A stretch of DNA of 64,000 nucleotides, taken from assembly GCF_947497555.1 (NCBI RefSeq), contig NZ_CANMGY010000008.1, forward strand, positions 1 to 64,000. The letters run 5' to 3'. This DNA is from an uncultured Umboniibacter sp. Its GTDB lineage: Bacteria; Pseudomonadota; Gammaproteobacteria; Pseudomonadales; DSM-25080. Positions 18,517 through 29,986 of this stretch are shown in pieces. The translations under genes were made by a program, and so were the position numbers. Below the pieces are notes generated by a model, which was not told where the DNA came from, made no database searches, and saw only the letters and a program-made list of their open reading frames with translations. Positions within the stretch are counted from its first letter, which is position 1. Every line of letters starts with the position of its first letter.

Positions 18517-21500
18517 TTAATTAGGCGATTTCTCGTCACTAATTCCCTTCACTCGTTCTCGAACAGACTGAATACCCGCAAAGAAAATTGGTATCAATAC
18601 GGTACCTATCACCAAAGCCGCCAACATGCCTGAGAACACGGTAAGGCCCAGGCCTCGCTGTGAAAACATCCCTGCACCCGACGCCATTACCAGCGGAAGA
18701 ATACCTAAAATGAACGAGATGGCAGTCATACAAACCGCTCGAAAGCGCAGATGAGCACCGTTAATCGCGGCGTCTTGAATGGAATCACCTTCCTTCTCTC
18801 GTCGCTCTCTCGCAAACTCTACAATCAAGATTGCGTTCTTCGCGGCCATACCAATGAGAAGAACAAAGCCCACTTGCGCATAGAGTGTCATCTTACTAAC
18901 ACCCAAGAATATACCAATAGTTTTAAGTCCAACTAAGGCACCTGCAATGGCCACCGGCACAACAAGAATAATGGCGATAGGAATAGTCCAGCTCTCATAC
19001 TGAGCAACCAGGAACAAATAGATAAAGACACTAGCCAATATAAACGCGACGACGGCTAGGTTACCTGCCGCAGCCTGTTGATAGCTCATCCCTGTCCACT
19101 CAGTCCGATACCCATCAGGAAGCAGTTCGGCTGACTTCTCCTTAATCATTTCCATCACCGCGCTTGAGGCAGCACCCGGCGCAATATTTACTCGAATGGA
19201 TGCCGCGCGGAAACTATTGTGACGCGTTACTACATCGGGACCCAAGATTGGTTCAATCTCAACGAGTGACCCTAATGGAACCATTTCGTCATTCTTAGTA
19301 CGCACTTCCAGGGAGTTAATATCGTTAATTTCGTCTCTGAATTCGGGCTCTGCCTGCATCATCACTCGGTAGGTTTGACCATATATCGAAAAGTCATTGA
19401 CGTACATTGAGCCAAGATTTGTCTGTAACACGCCGAAGACTTCCGTCAACGTAATGCCAAGACTCTTAACCTTGTCTCGGTCGATATTGATAAAGTATTG
19501 TGGCACATTGGCGCGATAGGAAGTTGAAGCATTGCCGACCAAAGGCGAGGCGTTAAGTTCACCCAAAAGCGTCTGCAAGTTTCCAGCTAGCTCCTCATAG
19601 CTTCCGCCCGTTGTATCTTGGACAACAAACTCCACGCCGCCAGTTAAGCCCATACCCGGTAGAGTTGGTGGCGGGAAGAAGTAGATCTCCGCTTCGGGAA
19701 TAGTCTCCGCAGCTTTTTGCATGAGAGACATACCCACCATTGCTGAAAGATTCTCGTATCCCGGTCTCTCATCCCACGGTGTTAAGACTAAGAAACCGGC
19801 GCCGGCGTTACTCTGGGCGGCACCGTTAAAGATAGAAAACCCAGTGATAGTCGTACTACTTTCAATTCGGGTTTCTTCACTGATTAATTGAGTGATCGTC
19901 TCCATCACCTCTGTGCTTCGAGAAATTGAAGCGGAGTCAGGTAATTGGACGTTCATCATCAAAACACCCTTATCCTCATACGGCACAAAGTCACTGGGGA
20001 GCGTCTTCGCTAACCAACCCGCGCCCACCATCGTGAGAACGAAGAAAATAACCACTGTTTTTCCACGGACAAGAAAGTGTTTTACCGAACTGACGTACCC
20101 ATTGGTAATTCGATCAAAAATTTCATTAAACTTTGCATACCAGCGAGCTTGGTTCTGGTTCTTCCGGAGTAACAGTCCTGCTAACGCTGGGGATAATGTC
20201 AGAGCGTTAATTGACGAGATCACTACCGCCACACAGATCGTCACAGCGAACTGATTGTACATAACACCCGTGATACCCGGCAGCATAGCCGTCGGCACGA
20301 ATACAGCGAGTAATACAAGTGTTGTAGCCACTACCGGACCAGTCACCTCATCCATGGTTTTAGTGACCGCCTCCTTGGGAGTCATCTCACCTTCACGCAA
20401 ATGACGGTCCGTATTCTCGACCACCAAGATAGCATCATCCACCACGATACCGATCGCCAGAATTAAACCGAAGAGCGTCACCGTGTTGATACTCATATCG
20501 ATGGCATACATGACGGCTAAGGTACCCACCAGACTAACTGGGACTGCAACCGCCGGAATAATTGTGGAACGCCAGTCGCCCAAGAACATAAAGGTAATTA
20601 AAATAACTAAACCCACTGCCTCCATAAGCGATTGAATCACCTGCTGGATCGAGACATCAACATAGCGAGTGGTATCGTAACCAATTGAGTATTCCAGTCC
20701 CTGTGGAAAGGTTTCGCTCAGGTCGGCCATTAAAGCTTTTACATTCTCTGCCGTCTCAAGCGCATTGGCGCCAGGCAATAGATAGATCATGATAACAGCG
20801 CTAGAATCACCGTCCTTTTCCGCCGAGATATCATAGCTAAGACCGCCAAGTTCAACGCGTGCCACGTCCTTGATACGCAACATTGAGCGATCTTCGTCAA
20901 CGCGAAGCACAATATTGCCAAACTCTTCTTCATCAGCTAAACGGCCCTGAACTCGCAGCGAGTATTCGGTGACGAGTTCGCCTTCGAAGGGTGGAGCGCC
21001 AATTTTACCAGCTGGGGTTTGAACATTTTGCTCTCGAAGCGCATCGGAAATATCATCACGAGATATTCCATAAGACGCCATTTTGAAGGGGTCTAACCAA
21101 ATACGCATTGAGTAATCAGAACCACCGAAGGTGTCTGCACTCGAGACGCCATGGACACGCTTGATGGCATTTTGGATATTAATTTTGGTGTAGTTAGAAA
21201 TGAAAAGATCGTCGAGACTGCCATCCGGTGAATAAAGGTTAATGGTGAACAGAATGTCTGGAGATTTTTTATTAACCGTAATCCCTTGAGTTCGAACATC
21301 CTGAGGCAGCATTGGTTCCGCTGATGAGACTCGGTTTTGCACCAAAACCTGAGCCATATCGACGTCAGTTCCCACATCAAATACAACGCTCAATTCGTAA
21401 GAACCGTCATTGCCGCTCTGTGAGGTCATGTAAGTCATGCCCTCTACGCCATTTACCTTATCCTCGATAATCTGAGCAACACTTTCCTCCATAACTTCTG

Positions 21501-21663
21501 CCGAAGCACCAGGCCAAGAAGTGTTCACACTAACTTGAGGTGGAGCAACCTCTGGAAATTCGGCGATAGGTAAGACCCGCAACGCGATTAAGCCTGCCAA
21601 GCTAATCACGATGGCAATGACCATCGCGAATTTAGGTCGGCTAATGAATGCCTTAGATATCAT
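18517..21663 (-). CDS. RND multidrug efflux permease (HAE1/AcrB-like)
   Basis: This 1048-residue inner-membrane pump expels hydrophobic compounds using proton flow. It has 12 membrane segments in two halves, each with a large periplasmic loop. The proton-relay Asp pair is in [16 protein letters not shown] (about 408). [19 protein letters not shown] at the N-terminus and the [11 protein letters not shown] block are typical of AcrB/MexB relatives. The frame opens seven codons earlier, but AGGAG six bases before the ATG at 21663 decides the start. It follows the fusion-protein gene by only four bases. No outer-membrane TolC-type gene is present, so a shared TolC is presumed. Confidence 0.95.
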   Translation of the reverse strand: MISKAFISRPKFAMVIAIVISLAGLIALRVLPIAEFPEVAPPQVSVNTSWPGASAEVMEESVAQIIEDKVNGVEGMTYMTSQSGNDGSYELSVVFDVGTDVDMAQVLVQNRVSSAEPMLPQDVRTQGITVNKKSPDILFTINLYSPDGSLDDLFISNYTKINIQNAIKRVHGVSSADTFGGSDYSMRIWLDPFKMASYGISRDDISDALREQNVQTPAGKIGAPPFEGELVTEYSLRVQGRLADEEEFGNIVLRVDEDRSMLRIKDVARVELGGLSYDISAEKDGDSSAVIMIYLLPGANALETAENVKALMADLSETFPQGLEYSIGYDTTRYVDVSIQQVIQSLMEAVGLVILITFMFLGDWRSTIIPAVAVPVSLVGTLAVMYAIDMSINTVTLFGLILAIGIVVDDAILVVENTDRHLREGEMTPKEAVTKTMDEVTGPVVATTLVLLAVFVPTAMLPGITGVMYNQFAVTICVAVVISSINALTLSPALAGLLLRKNQNQARWYAKFNEIFDRITNGYVSSVKHFLVRGKTVVIFFVLTMVGAGWLAKTLPSDFVPYEDKGVLMMNVQLPDSASISRSTEVMETITQLISEETRIESSTTITGFSIFNGAAQSNAGAGFLVLTPWDERPGYENLSAMVGMSLMQKAAETIPEAEIYFFPPPTLPGMGLTGGVEFVVQDTTGGSYEELAGNLQTLLGELNASPLVGNASTSYRANVPQYFINIDRDKVKSLGITLTEVFGVLQTNLGSMYVNDFSIYGQTYRVMMQAEPEFRDEINDINSLEVRTKNDEMVPLGSLVEIEPILGPDVVTRHNSFRAASIRVNIAPGAASSAVMEMIKEKSAELLPDGYRTEWTGMSYQQAAAGNLAVVAFILASVFIYLFLVAQYESWTIPIAIILVVPVAIAGALVGLKTIGIFLGVSKMTLYAQVGFVLLIGMAAKNAILIVEFARERREKEGDSIQDAAINGAHLRFRAVCMTAISFILGILPLVMASGAGMFSQRGLGLTVFSGMLAALVIGTVLIPIFFAGIQSVRERVKGISDEKSPN

Positions 21664-21667
21664 TTTC

Positions 21668-22777
21668 TTACTCCTGCCCTGCAATCTTGACAGAAACTTC
21701 CTGACCTTCTCTAACTCGTTGGATGCCGTTTATGATAACTAAAGCGCCTTCCTCTAACCCCTCTTCAATCACCACATTTTCAGCTAGCCGTTGCCCAGTA
21801 ACAATGTTGGTCCGACTCACGGTGTTATCTCTAAGGACTTCCAAGACATAAGTACCGCGTTGATCAACTTGTACCGCGGCTTGAGGGACCACTAATGCCG
21901 ACTCTGTTGCAGTCGATGTAAGTCGAGCCGTTACGAACTGTCCAGGCCGAAGCGTATCATTTGGATTCGGAACCGTAGCGCGAACTTCAACGGTAGCCGT
22001 GCTCTCATTAACACGGTTAGCGATGTAGTCAATGTAACCAACTTCGCTATAAACGTCGCCATTGCTAAATACTAATTCAACATCAGCTGCGCCTGATAAC
22101 GAGTCATCTTCTAAGCCATTTTGCGTAGCACGATACCACGCAGCCTCGCTAATCTGGAAAATGACATCCATCATATTACCGCCGATCAATATTGCCAGCG
22201 GGCCACTATCCGGGCCAACAACCTCACCCAAGTTAAAGTTTGAGCGGCTCATACGGCCAGTCGTTGAGGCCCTAATAGTCGCGTGATCTAAATCCACTTG
22301 AGCTCGCTCTAGATTGGCTTCAGCGCTACGAAGCTGAGCTGCAGCAGTATTAACGTCAGACTCAATTTGATCAAATTCGGACTGAGAAATATAACCATCT
22401 TCGATTAATGCAAGAGCTCGATTTAACGTCTTTCGATTATTATCTAACGTAGACTTAGCGCGAAGTCTTTCAGCATCATACGATGCCACCGTTGCCGCAT
22501 AACTTGATGGATCGATATCAAATAATGGATCTCCGGCACTAACCACTCTACCCTCTTCAAAATGAATGGCTTGTAACTCCCCCGATACCAAAGCGGTAAT
22601 TTGTACCTCATTACGTGATTCCAAACGCGCATTGAAACTACCGACGGGATTATATTCAATCATTTGAGCTTCTTGAACAAACACCTGTGGGGCAGGCGCT
22701 TCCGCTTCTTCTTTCCCGCCGCAACCGGTGAGAAAACCAAATATGATTACCAGGGAAACCGGTATGGTATGTCTCAT
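21668..22777 (-). CDS. RND efflux periplasmic adaptor (membrane fusion) lipoprotein, AcrA-like
   Basis: The 369-residue adaptor links the RND pump with an outer-membrane channel. Its lipobox LTGC near residue 19 marks a lipoprotein anchored in the inner membrane. The order is barrel-sandwich half ([23 protein letters not shown]), alpha hairpin (about 80-150, with [17 protein letters not shown]), second lipoyl half, then beta barrel (PGQFVTARL) and C-terminal domain. GGAG eight bases before the ATG at 22777 supports this start instead of the TTG four codons upstream. No local repressor is encoded beside it. Confidence 0.93.
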   Translation of the reverse strand: MRHTIPVSLVIIFGFLTGCGGKEEAEAPAPQVFVQEAQMIEYNPVGSFNARLESRNEVQITALVSGELQAIHFEEGRVVSAGDPLFDIDPSSYAATVASYDAERLRAKSTLDNNRKTLNRALALIEDGYISQSEFDQIESDVNTAAAQLRSAEANLERAQVDLDHATIRASTTGRMSRSNFNLGEVVGPDSGPLAILIGGNMMDVIFQISEAAWYRATQNGLEDDSLSGAADVELVFSNGDVYSEVGYIDYIANRVNESTATVEVRATVPNPNDTLRPGQFVTARLTSTATESALVVPQAAVQVDQRGTYVLEVLRDNTVSRTNIVTGQRLAENVVIEEGLEEGALVIINGIQRVREGQEVSVKIAGQE

Positions 22778-22972
22778 TAATAGCTCCAAAAAATGATATC
22801 AGTGGTTAAGGTTAATGCGTTACTAAACTATAGATGATAGTGATGTTTCGTCAAAGAATAGACGAATAAGCGCTGACGCTCTAATAGTTTACCTATCAAT
22901 AGTTTAGCAACTAAGCTAATGATTAGCCAAACCCGCTGAACATAAAGGTCTAAGCGGTAGCTTTAGGGGCAG

Positions 22973-23608
22973 CTAATCGGGAATATAATCGGGCTGTTGC
23001 TCAGGCAACGCACGCTGAAAGGCCTCCTGTGACAAACAGCGGCACTCAATTTCGGCTAGCCGCTTAAATTCACTAGCCACATCAATACCGAACCTTCGGG
23101 CATTATATAGTTGAGGTATCAGGCAGATATCTGCTAATGAAGCAACCTTACCGACACTATAGGCGTCTTCCTTCAGCTGAGCGTCAAATGCGCTGAGCCC
23201 ATCTCGAATCCAATGCTGCGACCATTGGAGGCGCTGAGCTTCGGTAACACCAATCTCTGATGAGAGGTATTTAAGGACTCTTAAGTTCTGCAGAGGTTGT
23301 GTGTCACAACCAAGTATCGCCGCCAAGGCGCGAATCTTTGCACGCTGTTCAGCATCACCCAAAACGAGTAACCTTTCGGGAAATTTTTCGTCAAGCCAAG
23401 CCATGATTGCGAAGCTTTGAGTTAGCAGCCCATCTGACGTTTCAAGTGCTGGGAGTAAGCGCTGAGGATTGATTGATTGGTAGTCATCCGATAGCTGCGC
23501 TCCCAGTTTTAAGTTCACGGGAATCTGAGTATACCGAACGCCTTTGAGATTGAGCGCTATTCGGACTCGAAAACTAGCCGACGATCGGTAATAACTGTAC
23601 AGCTTCAT
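22973..23608 (-). CDS. maiA: Maleylacetoacetate isomerase (zeta-class glutathione S-transferase)
   Basis: The enzyme uses glutathione to isomerise maleylacetoacetate to fumarylacetoacetate in tyrosine/phenylalanine breakdown. The 211-residue protein has the zeta-class motif SSASFRVRIALN (about 9-20) containing the catalytic Ser-Ser pair, and LLTQSFAIMAWLDE for glutathione binding. The C-terminal half has ASLADICLIPQLYNARRFG. fahA and hmgA are not adjacent, so the pathway is split. An aminotransferase that could start tyrosine breakdown lies divergently upstream. AGGAT precedes the ATG. Confidence 0.93.
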   Translation of the reverse strand: MKLYSYYRSSASFRVRIALNLKGVRYTQIPVNLKLGAQLSDDYQSINPQRLLPALETSDGLLTQSFAIMAWLDEKFPERLLVLGDAEQRAKIRALAAILGCDTQPLQNLRVLKYLSSEIGVTEAQRLQWSQHWIRDGLSAFDAQLKEDAYSVGKVASLADICLIPQLYNARRFGIDVASEFKRLAEIECRCLSQEAFQRALPEQQPDYIPD

Positions 23609-24045
23609 GTGGGGTTATCCTAAAACTCAATACTATTGACAGCGGCATCATTGCCAGAACTCTTTGTACGAATAGTTCTTGCTACGAAAAACTGTGACTA
23701 TTCGATCATATTTTAATGACTAGTGTACTAGTCAATCTGTATCTATTTTCTAACATAGCAACAAAGATCAAACAACCGTTGAAAACGTCCCGCTTACTCG
23801 CTTTCCACGCGAAAACCTAACGGCGCTGCATCACTAAGCAATTCCCTTCACTTGGACTTAGCAGCTAGTTGTTGTAGCCACTGGCGCCATTAACCCGCGC
23901 TCTCATGAACAACTCTGGATAGCACTGGTTCGGGAAAGATCAGTACCTATTGATAGTTTTTTTGGTTACATGAGAAACTAATAGCGTAATACTGATAAAA
24001 AAACGGTTACACTAGGTCAGCTAAAAACTTGGAGAGATACACCTC
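23609..24045. other. 437-bp divergent intergenic region (maiA / aminotransferase)
   Basis: No coding region can be supported. It contains the palindrome at 23717-23734 nearer maiA, and an AT-rich stretch at about 23950-24020 that probably holds the aminotransferase promoter. Confidence 0.6.
23717..23734. promoter_or_regulatory. 18-bp palindrome TGACTAGT-GT-ACTAGTCA
   Basis: Two perfect 8-base arms flank a 2-base centre. It lies 109 bp upstream of the maiA start and 312 bp upstream of the aminotransferase. The form suits a TetR-family dimer. No regulator gene is nearby. Confidence 0.6.
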
Positions 24046-25233
24046 ATGTTCGAACATTTAGAAAATTTCCCCGCGGACCCAATCCTTAAATTGATGGGCG
24101 AATATCAGGCCGATTCTCGCGCCGAAAAAATTGATTTAGGTGTCGGTGTTTATAAGAATGAAGAAGGTGATACTCCCGTCCTCAAAGCTGTCAAGATTGC
24201 CGAGGCCAGAATACTTGAGTCTGAATCCACCAAATCCTACGTTGGCCCTGCTGGAAATCACGAGTTCAACCAACTCCTGAGCGCCGAACTCCTTGGTCAA
24301 AATCATTCTGCAATATCCGCTGGGCGCGTAAAGGCCATCCAAACACCCGGTGGTTGTGGCGCACTAAAGGCGTTGGCTGATTTAATCGCTAGAACCAAGC
24401 CTGGTGCCAAGGTATTCGTAAGTAATCCGACGTGGGCTAATCACGAAGCCATTTTTTCCGGTTCGGGTTTGACTGTCGAATATTACGGCTATTACGACAA
24501 AGCAAACAGCCAACTCACTTTCGACCTCATGATGCAGGACCTTCAAAAGGCTAAAGCGGGCGATTTAGTATTAGTCCACGGCTGTTGTCACAATCCATGT
24601 GGCGCAGATTTATCGTTAGCGCAATGGCAGATGTTTGCGGAGCTAGCCAATAAAAATGGCTTTACACCCTTCATTGATGTCGCCTATCAAGGTTTCGGTA
24701 TCGATCTCGAAACAGACGCTGCGGGTCTTCGCCTAGTCGCCGAACAATGTCCTGAAGTACTTATCGCTGCCAGCTGCTCCAAAAACTTTGGTTTGTATCG
24801 CGAACGAACTGGACTGGCGATGCTGATTACTCATGATGAAACGGCCACTACTAAAGCGCTCAGCCAACTCTTGGCGGCAACGCGCGCGAATTACTCAATG
24901 CCTCCCTCTCATGGAGCAGCCATTGTTGCAGAAATCCTGAGCACCGAGCTGAAAACCCTCTGGATTGAAGAGCTTGAAGCAATGCACGGACGAATTTCGG
25001 GGTTGCGTCAGGCGCTCAACCGAGCATTGAAAGCTCGTGGTGCGAATAATTTCGATTTCATCGAGGAGCAAAAAGGCATGTTTAGCTTTTTAGGCCTTAG
25101 CGAAGCGCAGGTTGCGCGACTTAAGTCTGAATATGCTATTTACATGGTGGGTTCATCACGAATCAATATTGCTGGGATTAGCTCAGCGAACCTCGAGTAC
25201 TTAGCTGATAGCATTGTCGCGGTACTCGAATAA
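24046..25233 (+). CDS. Aspartate/aromatic amino acid aminotransferase (class I, AspC/TyrB family)
   Basis: The 395-residue PLP enzyme moves amino groups between aspartate or aromatic amino acids and 2-oxoglutarate. Family blocks are IDLGVGVYKNEEG (about 29), NPTWANHEAIF, LVHGCCHNPCG (Asn contacting PLP), PFIDVAYQGFG (Asp) and SCSKNFGLYRERTG, whose Lys (about 248) forms the Schiff base. AspC and TyrB cannot be separated by eye, hence no symbol. GGAGAG lies nine bases before the ATG. It converges with the OYE-family gene, with nine bases between the stop codons. Confidence 0.93.
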   Translation: MFEHLENFPADPILKLMGEYQADSRAEKIDLGVGVYKNEEGDTPVLKAVKIAEARILESESTKSYVGPAGNHEFNQLLSAELLGQNHSAISAGRVKAIQTPGGCGALKALADLIARTKPGAKVFVSNPTWANHEAIFSGSGLTVEYYGYYDKANSQLTFDLMMQDLQKAKAGDLVLVHGCCHNPCGADLSLAQWQMFAELANKNGFTPFIDVAYQGFGIDLETDAAGLRLVAEQCPEVLIAASCSKNFGLYRERTGLAMLITHDETATTKALSQLLAATRANYSMPPSHGAAIVAEILSTELKTLWIEELEAMHGRISGLRQALNRALKARGANNFDFIEEQKGMFSFLGLSEAQVARLKSEYAIYMVGSSRINIAGISSANLEYLADSIVAVLE

Positions 25234-25242
25234 CGATCGTGC

Positions 25243-26340
25243 TCAGCGACTTCCAAATAGTCGTCGTTGAGCACGCTCGCTTCGCCAGCGAAGCAAAGCA
25301 ACTCGAAGGCCTAGGATAAACTCGCCGGCACGCGGATGTATTTTCTTTCCCATCGCAAGTAAATACATCTGGCATTGATACCAGCTACTCAATTGGGAAC
25401 TTGCCTTTGAAGTAGCTGTATCACTCGGCCAGGACGACGGCCACTTAAACTGAGGATTCGCTAACATTTGCTTTGGCAAATCAGGCATTAGTACACAATG
25501 ACGATCGAAGGCAATCAAGTCGAACGGCGTGGTGAATGGCAAATGGGTATCCTCTTGAAAAACGCAAGCATCAACTGAACCAATCATTGCCGTTTCGGTA
25601 AATTGCTCCGCCAACGACTCGAGCGTCATTTTTCCGATAAGCTGAATTGAAGCTAAATGTTGATTTAGAAGAGAGACAAAATGCTGAGTCGACTCGCCCT
25701 CATCATCACTCGCAAAAGCCGCAACATCGAGGGTTAAACTCACTAAGAAATTAGGCTGAACCGCTTTGCGAATTTCGGTCAAGATCGCAATGACAAGCGA
25801 TGCGCGTCGACCGCCATCACCGCCCCACATATCACTGCGTTGATTAACCTCTTCATTCAGCGAAGCGCCAAGAAAATGTCCGCCATGCGCCGCAATTTGC
25901 ACCCCAGAAAACCCTGCTAATTCAGCTCGTCGACTTGCTTGAACGAATTCTTGAATGATAGCCATCAGACTTTCTGAGCCAAGGTCATTAATGCTGGACT
26001 CTGGCGAAATACAATAATAACCAAGCTGGAGCCAGCTCTGGCTATTATTCACTTGTCCAGCTTTGGCAAGACGACGATAGGCCACCATATCGCTCTCATC
26101 ATCTAAAACGAGATCGCCTTGGGGGGTGTTATCACTCCGATTAATCCAGACAGTACCACTGATAATCACCCCCGAGCCACCTTCTGACCAGCACCGGTAG
26201 AGTTGATCTAGTTGATGCGTGGGGTCATTCAACGGATTAGCTAAACCCTCTTGGCAGGATCCCTTTACAAAACGATTTTTAGCCTCGCTTGCATCGGCAA
26301 ACTTGATAGGACTCGATAACGAACTTGTAGCTACTGACAT
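25243..26340 (-). CDS. Divergent NADH:flavin oxidoreductase, Old Yellow Enzyme family
   Basis: The 365-residue protein has the outline of an OYE-type TIM barrel with FMN: NRFVKGSCQEGLANP at the front, GGSGVIISGTVWI, and GVQIAAHGGHFL followed by N-R-D-WGG. In the usual family motif (GVxIHxAHGYLL) two His bind the substrate carbonyl. Here the first His is replaced or deleted. The C-terminal part is also poorly conserved. It may reduce an unusual enone or be a degraded enzyme. No strong ribosome binding site precedes the ATG. It lies 58 bp downstream of slyD on the same strand. Confidence 0.7.
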   Translation of the reverse strand: MSVATSSLSSPIKFADASEAKNRFVKGSCQEGLANPLNDPTHQLDQLYRCWSEGGSGVIISGTVWINRSDNTPQGDLVLDDESDMVAYRRLAKAGQVNNSQSWLQLGYYCISPESSINDLGSESLMAIIQEFVQASRRAELAGFSGVQIAAHGGHFLGASLNEEVNQRSDMWGGDGGRRASLVIAILTEIRKAVQPNFLVSLTLDVAAFASDDEGESTQHFVSLLNQHLASIQLIGKMTLESLAEQFTETAMIGSVDACVFQEDTHLPFTTPFDLIAFDRHCVLMPDLPKQMLANPQFKWPSSWPSDTATSKASSQLSSWYQCQMYLLAMGKKIHPRAGEFILGLRVALLRWRSERAQRRLFGSR

Positions 26341-26398
26341 TGGAGCGCTTCCCGAACTTCGTGATAGATGGTACCGGACTCTGCTTCGTTAACGTTGC

Positions 26399-26887
26399 TT
26401 AGTCGTGCTGATGACCGCCCACACCGTGAGCATGACCGTGCGCGAGTTCATCAGCCGAAGCTTCACGAACATCCATAACCTCCAAATCAAAGGTTAAGGT
26501 CTTACCCGCAAACGGATGATTTGCATCAACATCCACATTCTTCAACCCTACCTTAAGTACGACCATCTCGCTAACACCATTGGCGGTATTTACTGCTACG
26601 GTGTCGCCAACCTTTGGCTTCTTTTTCTTAGCTCCTTGAATGTGCTTGAGTGGCACGCGAAGAGTCTGCCCCTCCACACGGTCACCATACGTCTCTGCCG
26701 GCGGTAATTCAGCGGTGATCTTGGCACCTTTTTCCTGCCCATCCAGCAACTTTTCAATACCATCGAACATACCGTTGTGACCATGGAGATAAAGTATTGG
26801 GTCAGTCTCTCGAGACGTTTCTAATTGAGCTCCAGCTTCACTAGCCGTGTAGTGGAAGCTAACAACAGAATCCTTGGAGATTTTCAT
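26399..26887 (-). CDS. slyD: FKBP-type peptidyl-prolyl isomerase, SlyD-like
   Basis: The 162-residue protein combines an FKBP domain split around an insert-in-flap chaperone domain (about 70-125) with a C-terminal His-rich tail, HGHAHGVGGHQHD, that would bind nickel or other metals. YTASEAGAQLETSRETDPILYLHGHNGM and HPFAGKTLTFDLEV are standard for SlyD. It assists protein folding in the cytosol and nickel delivery. The metal tail is much shorter than that of E. coli SlyD. AAGGATG precedes the ATG. Confidence 0.92.
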   Translation of the reverse strand: MKISKDSVVSFHYTASEAGAQLETSRETDPILYLHGHNGMFDGIEKLLDGQEKGAKITAELPPAETYGDRVEGQTLRVPLKHIQGAKKKKPKVGDTVAVNTANGVSEMVVLKVGLKNVDVDANHPFAGKTLTFDLEVMDVREASADELAHGHAHGVGGHQHD

Positions 26888-27253
26888 AGTACATCCTTAA
26901 AAAATGCGAATTAACTTGCATTATGATGGGGCAGTGAGATTTGAGCAACTCTATGCGTACATCTTGAGGCCTCGAAACGAGTTCATCAAAAAGAACGACC
27001 CTATAGCTCGCCTTGGGAATGGCTTATCGCCGATCAACCACTAGGCGTAGTTGCCATCCAAAAACGATCATTTTGATCATGGACTCGGGCGCTAAACCAG
27101 CCGCTAATCGCCCAAAATACGCCATTTAACGAGACAGTTATCGAATCCCAAACGTCGCGTCGTAATCTCACGCAATTGATTCCGTAAACCTCATGAATTT
27201 CGTCTAGAGTCCGTGTATAGGATGGAGAAAATCGAAGTGAGTTTAACGCCAAA
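26888..27253. other. 366-bp intergenic region (slyD / hybrid kinase)
   Basis: This divergent region should hold both promoters. A 72-codon minus-strand reading frame (27034-27252) fills part of it but has no recognisable family or clear ribosome binding site, so it is not called as a gene. Confidence 0.5.
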
Positions 27254-29905
27254 ATGAATAAATTTTATTATTTGCGATTTCGCTGGCAATTAACGCTAGC
27301 GGTGGGAATTCCGCTGGTCGTATTGCTTTTATTCCTTGCTAACTCGGTGATGCAGAATCTAGTTCGTTCTCAGGAAATAAAAAATCTAGCTACCACCTAT
27401 GAATCATACTCGGTAATTGGCGCGCAAATTTCCAAACTCGAGGCACTTGGCATTATGGCTATCACAGGCTCTCAGGAAGATACCATTGCCCTAGCCAACC
27501 CATTGAGCACCAGCAACGAGTTGATAGCTGACATCACTTCTGCGGGTATGACCCCGGAGCTACAACAGGAATTCACCGTTTGGCTGGAAAGCCTCAATAA
27601 CCTGGCTTCGATCGTAATGACCCAGGAGTTGAGTGGCGAAGAGCTTACTATACGAGTACGAGCCGAAATTGAAAACGGCGACAACCTCGCGCAATCCCTC
27701 GTAGCAGATATTGCTGACGATCAATCTGGGAGGGAGACAGACGCTTTTTCACAGCTCTTTAGCTTGGGCACAAGAGTGTCCTTAGAATCATTGCTGATTA
27801 GTAGTTATTCTGAATGGCCCAGCATTGCAATTAGCAAGTCACTAACACTCAATGATATTCAACAATCCATTGCAATGCGGCGATATCTAACCCTGTCCGC
27901 GCGCGAAGAAGACAAGCGTACTCTGCTAGACATCACTCAGACACCCGAATTCCTTCATGCAATTGAGTTACGCCAGTTAGCGAGCAACGCAAATGGCGGC
28001 CAGATGAACCTCTCTGATGCAGATATAGCTCAGCTCACGGCACGAAGTCTCCTCATTGAAGCGTTAATCAAAACATCCAAAGATGGCATTATTGATGATG
28101 CTAGCTTGCGATCTAACGAGCTACTCATTGACGCTTATTTAAACTTAATATTGATGATTCTTATCGTACTCACGACAGTGAGCTTGGGCGTTCTTGTATC
28201 ACGCAGGGTCCTTCAGACGATCAACACAGTAGCTAGATGTTTAGAAACAGTAGAAGCGAAAAGAGATTTTTCGCAGCGCGTTGATATTCCAGGTAATGAT
28301 GAGTTTGCTGAATTCGGACAAACAATCAATACGCTAATTGAAGCTCGGACCCGCAATCAACACGTAATCCGTGAAGAGCGCGATAACGTTTTAGAGGCTA
28401 AGAACGAAGCCGATAAAGCGAATACGGCAAAAAGTTTGTTTCTCGCAAAAATGTCGCACGAAATTCGTACCCCCCTGAATGGGATTATCGGTATGAGCGA
28501 TATTCTTCGCCGCTCAGACCTAAGTTCCGCTCAAGCCGCGCACTTGAGCACTATCCTGACGTCATCCAAGCATCTACTAAATCTCATTAATGATGTTCTA
28601 GATATCTCCAAGATTGAAGCTAAATCCCTAACGATTTTGCCAGTCGACTGCGATATCTGGCAGCTCTTTACCGACATCACCGCCATTGTCATACCGGAAT
28701 TGCAGCAAAATTCTAATCAGTTTGAGTTCCAAGCACCTGATGATCTTCCATCAACGCTAATCTTAGATGATCACCGTTTAAAACAAATCTTACTCAACCT
28801 TTTGGGGAATGCCGTCAAATTCACTGACCATGGCACCGTCTCATTAATCATTGAGTACCCCCCTTATGAGCAACCGGAGCATCAATGGCTCTACTGTCAT
28901 ATCAAGGACACGGGAATTGGTATTAATGAGCAAGCTACTGAGAAAATCTTCGAGCCTTTCAAACAGGCTGATGATTATATTGCACGAGATTTCCATGGTA
29001 CGGGTTTAGGATTAGCAATTTCTCGACAGCTTGCGCGCTTGATGGGCGGTGATATAACCGTAGTGAGTGAGTCAGAAAAGGGCTCCACCTTTACGGTTTC
29101 CATTCCTATTTCAGGCAGCGCCGACACATTTGATAATTCACAGTTAAAGGATCTTCCAGTTTACTGGTTAGCGCGAGATAACCACTCAGCAAGATCAACC
29201 TGGCAGAGTTTGCATTACTTTTTCCCTAAACTGAAGAAGCTGGGCGATGACGAGGTTCCCGAGAATGCTATCGTTGTAGCTCAGCCGGAAAACTCCGAGC
29301 ATCTGATCGCTTTACTGCAAATTTTATCGCATCGAAAACTCACTCACCGAGCAGTGATCGTTAGGGACTCATGCCTAGTGATTAACGACCGGGTGCTAGA
29401 TGAAACCGAGATTGGCTCGGTTTACAAGCTACCAATTCGCGGTAAGACCCTAGCACAACATTTAATTAATTTTAGTACTCAGTGTGGTGATTCCTTTCAG
29501 CTTGACGTTCGGGGGGACGGCTTGAGAGTGCTCGTAGTAGAGGATAACCCAGTCAACCAAATGGTGGCCCAACTAGGGCTTGAAGAGCATGGCTTTGAGG
29601 TCATTCTCGCCGATGACGGCGAAATAGGCATTAGTGAGTGGGTTAAAGCCATTACCCAGGGCTCTCCTTTTGATATTGTGCTAATGGATTGCATGATGCC
29701 GGTAATGGATGGCTTTCAATGTACTCAAGGTATCAGAGCTAAGGAAAAAACGTTGAACCGCGAACCCGTTCCGATTGTCGCGCTCACTGCAAGTGTCTTG
29801 GAGGATGATGTGACGGCCTGCCTTGACGCTGGTATGGATGCCATTGTTCACAAGCCGTATGAGATTGAGGTCTTGATAAGAAAAATTCTAACCATTATTT
29901 CGTAG
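27254..29905 (+). CDS. Hybrid sensor histidine kinase with receiver domain
   Basis: The 883-residue membrane kinase has a first membrane segment near residue 12-30, a periplasmic sensor region of about 265 residues rich in helices, a second segment near 295-316, HAMP (about 316-370), a dimerisation domain with phospho-acceptor His402 in MSHEIRTP, an ATPase domain (N-box [24 protein letters not shown]), a degenerate receiver-like stretch, and a final receiver with Asp812 in [11 protein letters not shown]. No fused Hpt is present. A separate Hpt protein is encoded convergently just downstream and is the natural partner. The ligand is unknown, and no output regulator is adjacent. Confidence 0.93.
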   Translation: MNKFYYLRFRWQLTLAVGIPLVVLLLFLANSVMQNLVRSQEIKNLATTYESYSVIGAQISKLEALGIMAITGSQEDTIALANPLSTSNELIADITSAGMTPELQQEFTVWLESLNNLASIVMTQELSGEELTIRVRAEIENGDNLAQSLVADIADDQSGRETDAFSQLFSLGTRVSLESLLISSYSEWPSIAISKSLTLNDIQQSIAMRRYLTLSAREEDKRTLLDITQTPEFLHAIELRQLASNANGGQMNLSDADIAQLTARSLLIEALIKTSKDGIIDDASLRSNELLIDAYLNLILMILIVLTTVSLGVLVSRRVLQTINTVARCLETVEAKRDFSQRVDIPGNDEFAEFGQTINTLIEARTRNQHVIREERDNVLEAKNEADKANTAKSLFLAKMSHEIRTPLNGIIGMSDILRRSDLSSAQAAHLSTILTSSKHLLNLINDVLDISKIEAKSLTILPVDCDIWQLFTDITAIVIPELQQNSNQFEFQAPDDLPSTLILDDHRLKQILLNLLGNAVKFTDHGTVSLIIEYPPYEQPEHQWLYCHIKDTGIGINEQATEKIFEPFKQADDYIARDFHGTGLGLAISRQLARLMGGDITVVSESEKGSTFTVSIPISGSADTFDNSQLKDLPVYWLARDNHSARSTWQSLHYFFPKLKKLGDDEVPENAIVVAQPENSEHLIALLQILSHRKLTHRAVIVRDSCLVINDRVLDETEIGSVYKLPIRGKTLAQHLINFSTQCGDSFQLDVRGDGLRVLVVEDNPVNQMVAQLGLEEHGFEVILADDGEIGISEWVKAITQGSPFDIVLMDCMMPVMDGFQCTQGIRAKEKTLNREPVPIVALTASVLEDDVTACLDAGMDAIVHKPYEIEVLIRKILTIIS

Positions 29906-29986
29906 AAGCGGTCAAGGCAGCTACCGCTCCGTGCGGACGGGCTTTATTACTCGTATCACTAAAGCAAATCGTGATAGATATTACAC

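Noticed and set aside
27034-27252. 72-codon minus-strand frame between slyD and the hybrid kinase
   Set aside because: No recognisable family, no clear ribosome binding site, and it fills a promoter region.
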